From positions 1,984,001 to 2,048,000 of the forward strand of contig NZ_CP125781.1 of the NCBI RefSeq assembly GCF_030053895.1: a stretch of 64,000 nucleotides of DNA, given 5' to 3'. Both the position numbers and the translations under genes were made by a program. The stretch is from Trabulsiella odontotermitis. Lineage in GTDB: Bacteria; Pseudomonadota; Gammaproteobacteria; Enterobacterales; Enterobacteriaceae. The notes under the pieces were generated by a model. The model was not told the DNA's origin. It saw only the letters and a list, made by a program, of their open reading frames with translations, and ran no database searches. Shown here piece after piece: positions 59,576 through 64,000 of the stretch; within the stretch, counting starts at the first letter, position 1; each line of letters begins with the position of its first letter.

Positions 59576-60211
59576 TCAGGCGGCGAGGATTTGCGGCCAC
59601 AGACGTAACGTAGTGTTGGTGATTTGCATCAGCGATTCAAAGCTGGCGCCGTCACGGGCGCTGATGGACATCCCCTGCAGGATGCAGCTCAGAAACTGCG
59701 CCAGAGCCTTAATATCTTTACCCTGTGGAATTTCACCGCGCTGTTGCCGTTGTGCGAGGAACTGACACAACGTCTGCTCCTGCATGGCGTGGCGGGATTT
59801 AATCGTTTTCGCAATCTCTTTTGATGATGCCGCGAGCGTCGCTGAGGTGCTGATCAGAAAACAGCCCGCCGGGGTTGCTTTGTCGGTAAAACAGGCAGCA
59901 ACAGCAGTGAAATAATCACGTAAAACCTGTTCTAGCGGCTTTTCTTCGCAAAAGAGTTGTGCTTCATGTTTTGCTGCAAAACGCGCCACATAGCGGTCAA
60001 GCACGGCGCGAAACAGTCCTTCTTTATTAACGAATTCAGCGTAAAGGGTGGGGGCTTTCGCACCCGTCGCTTCTACGAGATCTGCCAGCGACGTGGCTTC
60101 ATAGCCATGTTGCCAGAAGAGTGTCATGGCCTTATCAAGCGCCACATCCCTGTCGAACACTTTAGGTCGGCCACGGCTTTTTTTTGTGCAACTCGGAACG
60201 TCAGTTGTCAT
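59576..60211 (-). CDS. comR: ComR (YcfQ), TetR-family copper-responsive repressor
   Basis: ComR represses the adjacent bhsA (comC) gene and releases it when copper is present, in E. coli. The 211-residue product has the TetR helix-turn-helix (LFWQHGYEATSLADLVEATG, about residues 31-50) after a basic KKSRGRPKVF tail. Cysteines at about 101 and 111 and near the N-terminus could take part in metal sensing, which is inference. It is divergent from bhsA, with 248 bases between. Confidence 0.92.
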   Translation of the reverse strand: MTTDVPSCTKKSRGRPKVFDRDVALDKAMTLFWQHGYEATSLADLVEATGAKAPTLYAEFVNKEGLFRAVLDRYVARFAAKHEAQLFCEEKPLEQVLRDYFTAVAACFTDKATPAGCFLISTSATLAASSKEIAKTIKSRHAMQEQTLCQFLAQRQQRGEIPQGKDIKALAQFLSCILQGMSISARDGASFESLMQITNTTLRLWPQILAA

Positions 60212-60364
60212 GGTGCCGGTGTACCTTAGTCAGTAATGAAAACGTGCCTATTATAAAAATAAATCTTATGTACGACCAGTGGCGACACCACAAAAATAAA
60301 AAAATCCTATCGGTATGAAAAATATGGATTTTTAGATTATTTTAATGATCATTAAAAAATTATA

Positions 60365-60393
60365 TTGACGTGTGATGTGGATCACATTATGAT
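60365..60393 (+). promoter_or_regulatory. bhsA promoter with a CRP-type palindrome in its spacer
   Basis: TTGACG (60365-60370) and TATGAT (60388-60393) are 17 bases apart, a near-consensus sigma-70 promoter about 67 bases upstream of bhsA. The spacer contains TGTGATGTGGATCACA (60371-60386), a perfect TGTGA-N6-TCACA site. A protein bound there would block RNA polymerase. Confidence 0.8.
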
Positions 60394-60459
60394 TTCTGTA
60401 TCGTTCGTTAATTTAATAATTAACGGCAGTACATAATTCATCTGCAAAGGTTCATCATC

Positions 60460-60717
60460 ATGAAAAGTATCAAAACTCTGATTGCGGCAGCTGCTCTTAG
60501 CTCACTGTCATTTGCCAGCTTTGCGGCGGTTGAAGTGCAATCCACTCCGGTCGATCAGCATAAAGTGGGGACTATCTCCGCAACAGCAGGAACTAACCTG
60601 GGTTCGCTGGAAGACGAACTGGCGCAAAAAGCTGACGCCATGGGTGCAAAATCTTTCCGTATTACCTCTGTGACCGGTCCTAACACCCTCCACGGTACCG
60701 CTGTCATCTACAAATAA
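60460..60717 (+). CDS. bhsA: BhsA (YcfR, ComC), multiple-stress outer-membrane protein
   Basis: BhsA is a small outer-membrane protein induced by many stresses; it lowers outer-membrane permeability to copper and affects biofilm formation in E. coli. The 85-residue precursor has a Sec signal (KTLIAAAALSSLSFASFA, cleaved before AVEVQ) and the YdgH/BhsA domain ending SVTGPNTLHGTAVIYK. Divergent comR encodes its repressor. A bidirectional terminator follows. Confidence 0.96.
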   Translation: MKSIKTLIAAAALSSLSFASFAAVEVQSTPVDQHKVGTISATAGTNLGSLEDELAQKADAMGAKSFRITSVTGPNTLHGTAVIYK

Positions 60718-60744
60718 GCATCGCTAACCCTTGATGCCACTGCC

Positions 60745-60780
60745 ACAAAAAAGCCCTGCTTCTGAAGCAGGGCTTTTTTC
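60745..60780. terminator. Bidirectional terminator between bhsA and ldtC
   Basis: AAAAAAGCCCTGCTTC (60747-60762) pairs with GAAGCAGGGCTTTTTT (60764-60779), a very strong stem with A and T tracts for termination in both directions. Confidence 0.93.
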
Positions 60781-60795
60781 TTTTCGCGGGAGACA

Positions 60796-61764
60796 TTACA
60801 GCGTTTGCTGTGCCGCTTCTTCATGACGACTCACATCCACCGGCATACCTGAGCGTATTTCCATTACTTGCGTCATCACGTCAGCATCTGTTTGTGGCGC
60901 TGCTTTGAATGTCTGCATGGCGGATGTCAGAACAATCGGCAGCGTCTGCGGATCGTCATCAATATCCTTCGACAGCGGCTGGTGCACTTCGACCAGACGT
61001 ACACCGCCGGGTTCTACCGAGGTTTTGACAGGCGTATTGATGATATTGACCTTCGTACCTGGCTGAATCACTCTGAACAGCGTTTCGATGTCGTCATCGC
61101 GCAGGCGAATACAGCCGGAGCTGACCCGCATACCGATGCCGAAATCAGCGTTGGTGCCGTGCAGAAGATACACACCACCATAAGCCGCGAGGCGGATCGC
61201 GTGATGGCCCATCGGGTTATCCGGGCCCGCCGGAACCACCGCTGGCAAAATAGTGCCCTGTGCTTTATAGCGCGCGCGAATGTTAGCGGTGGGCGTCCAG
61301 GTCGGATTTGCGCGTTTGTCAGATACTGTTGTGACCATGGTTGGCGTCAGCGTATCGCCGCCGAGCTGGCCAATACCGATCGGATAAACGGTCACCACGT
61401 TTTTGCCTGGCGGATAATAATAGAGACGCAACTCGGCCAGGTTGATCACAATGCCTACCCGTGGCGCGTCCGGCAGCAAAGTCTGCAACGGGATTGTTAG
61501 TACGCTACCGGCGCGGGGAACGTAAGGATCCACTCCCGGATTTGCCTGAAGCAGCGCAAGAAAGCCGACGTTGTATTTTTTGGCAATCGCCTCCAGCGAG
61601 CCACCGTCATTTTCAACGACATGAAAGCGGTTTTCGCCCACCACGCGACTGCCTTCCGGCGGCAACGGCCAGGTATTGGCGTGAGCGGGAAGGGCGAGCG
61701 AGAGAAATGAGGCGACCATTAACAGCGGTAGCCAGCGGAAAAACGCGACAGGTTTAATCATCAC
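60796..61764 (-). CDS. ldtC: LdtC (YcfS), L,D-transpeptidase
   Basis: LdtC attaches Braun lipoprotein to peptidoglycan through an L,D-transpeptidase reaction in the periplasm. The 322-residue product (E. coli 320) has a signal peptide (ending LALPAHA), an N-terminal LysM domain (HVVENDGGSLEAIAKKYNVG) and the YkuD domain with the catalytic Cys in HGTN...RVSSGCIRLRDDD. A C-terminal tail of about 70 residues follows the catalytic domain. Confidence 0.96.
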   Translation of the reverse strand: MMIKPVAFFRWLPLLMVASFLSLALPAHANTWPLPPEGSRVVGENRFHVVENDGGSLEAIAKKYNVGFLALLQANPGVDPYVPRAGSVLTIPLQTLLPDAPRVGIVINLAELRLYYYPPGKNVVTVYPIGIGQLGGDTLTPTMVTTVSDKRANPTWTPTANIRARYKAQGTILPAVVPAGPDNPMGHHAIRLAAYGGVYLLHGTNADFGIGMRVSSGCIRLRDDDIETLFRVIQPGTKVNIINTPVKTSVEPGGVRLVEVHQPLSKDIDDDPQTLPIVLTSAMQTFKAAPQTDADVMTQVMEIRSGMPVDVSRHEEAAQQTL

Positions 61765-61881
61765 TGAATATCCATCATGGTAATTGTCAGCTAATGAAAC
61801 GGCTAAACGTCTATTATGGATTCAATTAATGAGAAAATGTTTCACTGGATTGCAAAGAATTTGTAAATTCACGTCCTGTAC

Positions 61882-61905
61882 GCCGGGCAGCCACTGCCAC
61901 CCGGC
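61882..61905. repeat. REP-like palindrome upstream of the mfd 3' end
   Basis: GCCGGG (61882-61887) and CCCGGC (61900-61905) flank an inner palindrome CAG-CCA-CTG, giving a short stem-loop between ldtC and mfd. It resembles a degenerate REP element. Confidence 0.5.
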
Positions 61906-61916
61906 GGCGGCATCAT

Positions 61917-64000
61917 TCAGGCGACCGCGTTCTCTTCAAGCTGCTGCATAAACTGGCGCACCCAGTCCATGCGGGTTTTGCGCTCGCCAAGCTCCTGCAT
62001 AAATTTGAGACGGGTGGGACCGTCGAGGCGGAAATGTTGTGGTTGCTTCTGCAAAAGGCCAATCAGCCATGCCGGGTTAACGTGATTTTTCTCGTTAAAT
62101 TCAATCACACCGCCTTTTTCATTGCCTTCCAGCTTCCTGATACCAAGTTTTTGCGCCTGCTGGCGCAAGCGGGCGATATCCAGCAAATTCCGCGCCGGAT
62201 CGGGCAGCAGGCCGAAGCGGTCAATCAGCTCGACTTTCAGCTCTTCCAGTGCGTTTTCACTTTTTGCGCTGGCAATGCGCTTGTAGAAGGAGAGGCGTGT
62301 ATTCACATCCGGAATGAAATCGTCCGGCAGCAGAGACGGCATCCGCAACTCCACTTCCGTCTGCTGGCTGGTGAGATCTTCCAGCGACGGTTCGCGGCCT
62401 GCTTTCAGCGCATCTACTGCATTTTCCAGCAGTTCCATGTACAGCGAGAAGCCGATGGTTTCCATCTGACCGCTCTGATCTTCGCCAAGCAACTCACCAG
62501 CACCACGGATTTCAAGGTCGTGCGTCGCCAGCGCGAAACCGGCGCCCAGATCTTCCAGCGACGCAATCGCTTCGAGACGCTTTTGCGCATCGGTGGTCAT
62601 CGCTTTCGGGTGCGGCGTCAACAGCCAGGCATAGGCCTGATGGTGTGAGCGCCCCACGCGGCCGCGTAACTGATGCAACTGCGCCAACCCGAAATGGTCG
62701 GCGCGTTCGATGACAATCGTGTTTGCCGTCGGAATGTCGATCCCGGTTTCGATGATAGTGGTGCAAACCAGTACGTTAAAACGCTGGTGGTGGAAATCAT
62801 TCATCACCCGCTCAAGCTCACGCTCGCGCATCTGCCCGTGACCAATCGCGATGCGCGCTTCCGGCACCAGTTCCGCCAGCCGATCCGCCGCTTTCTGAAT
62901 ATTTTCCACATCGTTGTACAGGTAGTAGACCTGTCCGCCACGCAGCACTTCACGCAGAATCGCTTCGCGTACCACCAGACTGTCGTATTCACGTACGAAC
63001 GTTTTCACTGCCAGACGGCGTGCCGGTGGTGTGGCGATGATCGACAGATCACGCATCCCGCTCATCGCCATGTTCAGCGTGCGCGGAATCGGCGTTGCAG
63101 TTAGCGTCAGGATGTCGACATCCGCACGCATCGCTTTGATGCGCTCTTTATGACGCACCCCAAAACGGTGCTCTTCATCGACGATCAACAGCCCAAGATC
63201 TTTCCACTTCACATCGCTTTGCAGCAGCTTGTGAGTCCCAATCAGAATATCGATTTTGCCTGCGGCGGCCTGCTCTAGCACTTGCGTCTGCTCTTTTGCG
63301 CTACGGAAACGGGAGAGCATCTCGATGCGTACCGGCCAGTTAGCAAAGCGGTCACGGAAGTTGTCAAAGTGCTGCTGTGCGAGCAGAGTGGTTGGCACCA
63401 GCACCGCGACCTGTTTGTTGTTTTCGACGGCCAGGAAGGCGGCGCGCATCGCCACTTCCGTTTTACCAAAGCCCACGTCGCCGCAGACCAGACGATCCAT
63501 CGCCAGCGGCTGGCACATGTCGCTGAGCACAGCGTTGATGGCCTGCGCCTGATCCGGCGTGGTTTCGAAGGGGAAGCTGTCACAAAAAAGCTGGTACTGT
63601 TCGCGATCGTGCTTAAAGGCAAAGCCCGATTTCGCCGCGCGCTGGGCGTAAATATCTAACAGCTCGGCGGCGACATCGCGGACTTTCTCAGCCGCTTTCT
63701 GCCGCGCCCGCGCCCAGGCGTCACCGCCAAGTTTGTGCAGTGGCGCGTTATCTTCCGCACCGCCGGCATAACGGCTAATCAGATGCAACGACGACACCGG
63801 TACGTACAGTTTTGCATCGCCTGCGTAGGTCAGCATCAGGTATTCGCCCATGATGCCGCCTGCTTCGAGCGTAGTAAGCCCGGCATAACGCCCGACGCCG
63901 TGCTCGAGATGCACCACCGGCTGACCCGGATGCAGCTCCGCCAGGTTTCGAATGAGAGTGTCCGGATTGATGGTCCGGCGACTGTCCTGACGGCGCTGCG
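61917..64000 (-). CDS. mfd: Mfd, transcription-repair coupling factor (partial, N-terminal part outside the window)
   Basis: Mfd displaces RNA polymerase stalled at DNA lesions and recruits UvrAB. About 694 residues are visible, from RQDSRRTINPDTLIRNLAELHPG through the RNA polymerase-interacting domain (VVHLEHGVGRYAGLTTLE) to the C-terminus; the E. coli protein has 1148. The translocase motifs are visible: VCGDVGFGKTEVAMRA (Walker A), IVDEEHRFGV (motif II), LTATPIPRTLN (motif III), GRVGRSHHQAYAWLL (motif VI). The TRCF C-terminal domain (about the last 150 residues) is complete. The N-terminal UvrB-like region is beyond the right edge. Confidence 0.97.
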   Translation of the reverse strand, partial: QRRQDSRRTINPDTLIRNLAELHPGQPVVHLEHGVGRYAGLTTLEAGGIMGEYLMLTYAGDAKLYVPVSSLHLISRYAGGAEDNAPLHKLGGDAWARARQKAAEKVRDVAAELLDIYAQRAAKSGFAFKHDREQYQLFCDSFPFETTPDQAQAINAVLSDMCQPLAMDRLVCGDVGFGKTEVAMRAAFLAVENNKQVAVLVPTTLLAQQHFDNFRDRFANWPVRIEMLSRFRSAKEQTQVLEQAAAGKIDILIGTHKLLQSDVKWKDLGLLIVDEEHRFGVRHKERIKAMRADVDILTLTATPIPRTLNMAMSGMRDLSIIATPPARRLAVKTFVREYDSLVVREAILREVLRGGQVYYLYNDVENIQKAADRLAELVPEARIAIGHGQMRERELERVMNDFHHQRFNVLVCTTIIETGIDIPTANTIVIERADHFGLAQLHQLRGRVGRSHHQAYAWLLTPHPKAMTTDAQKRLEAIASLEDLGAGFALATHDLEIRGAGELLGEDQSGQMETIGFSLYMELLENAVDALKAGREPSLEDLTSQQTEVELRMPSLLPDDFIPDVNTRLSFYKRIASAKSENALEELKVELIDRFGLLPDPARNLLDIARLRQQAQKLGIRKLEGNEKGGVIEFNEKNHVNPAWLIGLLQKQPQHFRLDGPTRLKFMQELGERKTRMDWVRQFMQQLEENAVA

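Overview
The window is a 64 kb stretch of ordinary enterobacterial chromosome. Gene content, gene order and near-collinear proteins match the opgGH-to-mfd segment of Escherichia coli and Salmonella (about minutes 23-25 of the E. coli K-12 map, compared from memory). Sequence details and a few missing or extra genes fit a relative such as Citrobacter or Enterobacter better than E. coli itself. The genus cannot be fixed from this window alone. I see no tRNA or rRNA gene, insertion sequence, prophage or CRISPR array.

Layout. 1-15.0 kb: the 3' end of an unrecognised gene, osmoregulated periplasmic glucan genes (opgC divergent from opgGH), msyB, the exporter gene mdtG, lipid A acyltransferase lpxL, tRNA hydroxylase trhO, solA, bssS, SOS gene dinI under a LexA box, pyrC under a PurR box, lipoprotein yceB and the exporter gene mdtH. 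15.2-19.1 kb: rimJ, yceH, mviM and the lipid II flippase murJ. 19.1-30.6 kb: flagellar cluster 1, with flgAMN leftward and flgBCDEFGHIJ plus flgKL rightward. An FlhDC site lies between flgA and flgB, and sigma-28 promoters precede flgM and flgK. 30.6-32.9 kb: a divergent MFS transporter/LysR regulator pair that is not at this position in E. coli or Salmonella as I remember them.

32.9-38.3 kb: rne with its long autoregulatory leader, divergent rluC, and yceF. 38.4-48.2 kb: the lipid and cell-envelope supply cluster yceD-rpmF-plsX-fabH-fabD-fabG-acpP-fabF-pabC-mltG-tmk-holB-tatD family (ycfH). 49.0-53.1 kb: ptsG with CRP and twin Mlc operators and an SgrS pairing site, then the siderophore receptor gene fhuE in the opposite orientation. 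53.4-57.2 kb: hinT-ycfL-lpoB-thiK-nagZ-ycfP, tightly packed. 57.4-64 kb: ndh behind an FNR box, ycfJ, the comR/bhsA copper and stress pair, ldtC and the 3' part of mfd, which runs off the window.

How the genes work together. The flagellar block encodes rod, hook, P- and L-rings, hook-filament junction and their checkpoint (FlgM/FlgN). The plsX-fab block makes acyl chains on AcpP, and rne, rpmF and rluC link it to RNA and ribosome metabolism. opg, murJ, mltG, lpoB, nagZ and ldtC together handle the periplasm and peptidoglycan.

I found no clearly new multigene system. Points worth a second look are: a perfect CRP-type palindrome filling the spacer of the bhsA promoter; a near-leaderless yceD promoter placed just behind a terminator hairpin in a divergent intergenic region; an intrinsic terminator inside the flg operon between flgG and flgH; a lone hairpin resembling a type I-E CRISPR repeat in the rpmF-plsX spacer; the extra MFS/LysR pair; and the absence of grxB, yceK and yceI-yceJ from their usual places.
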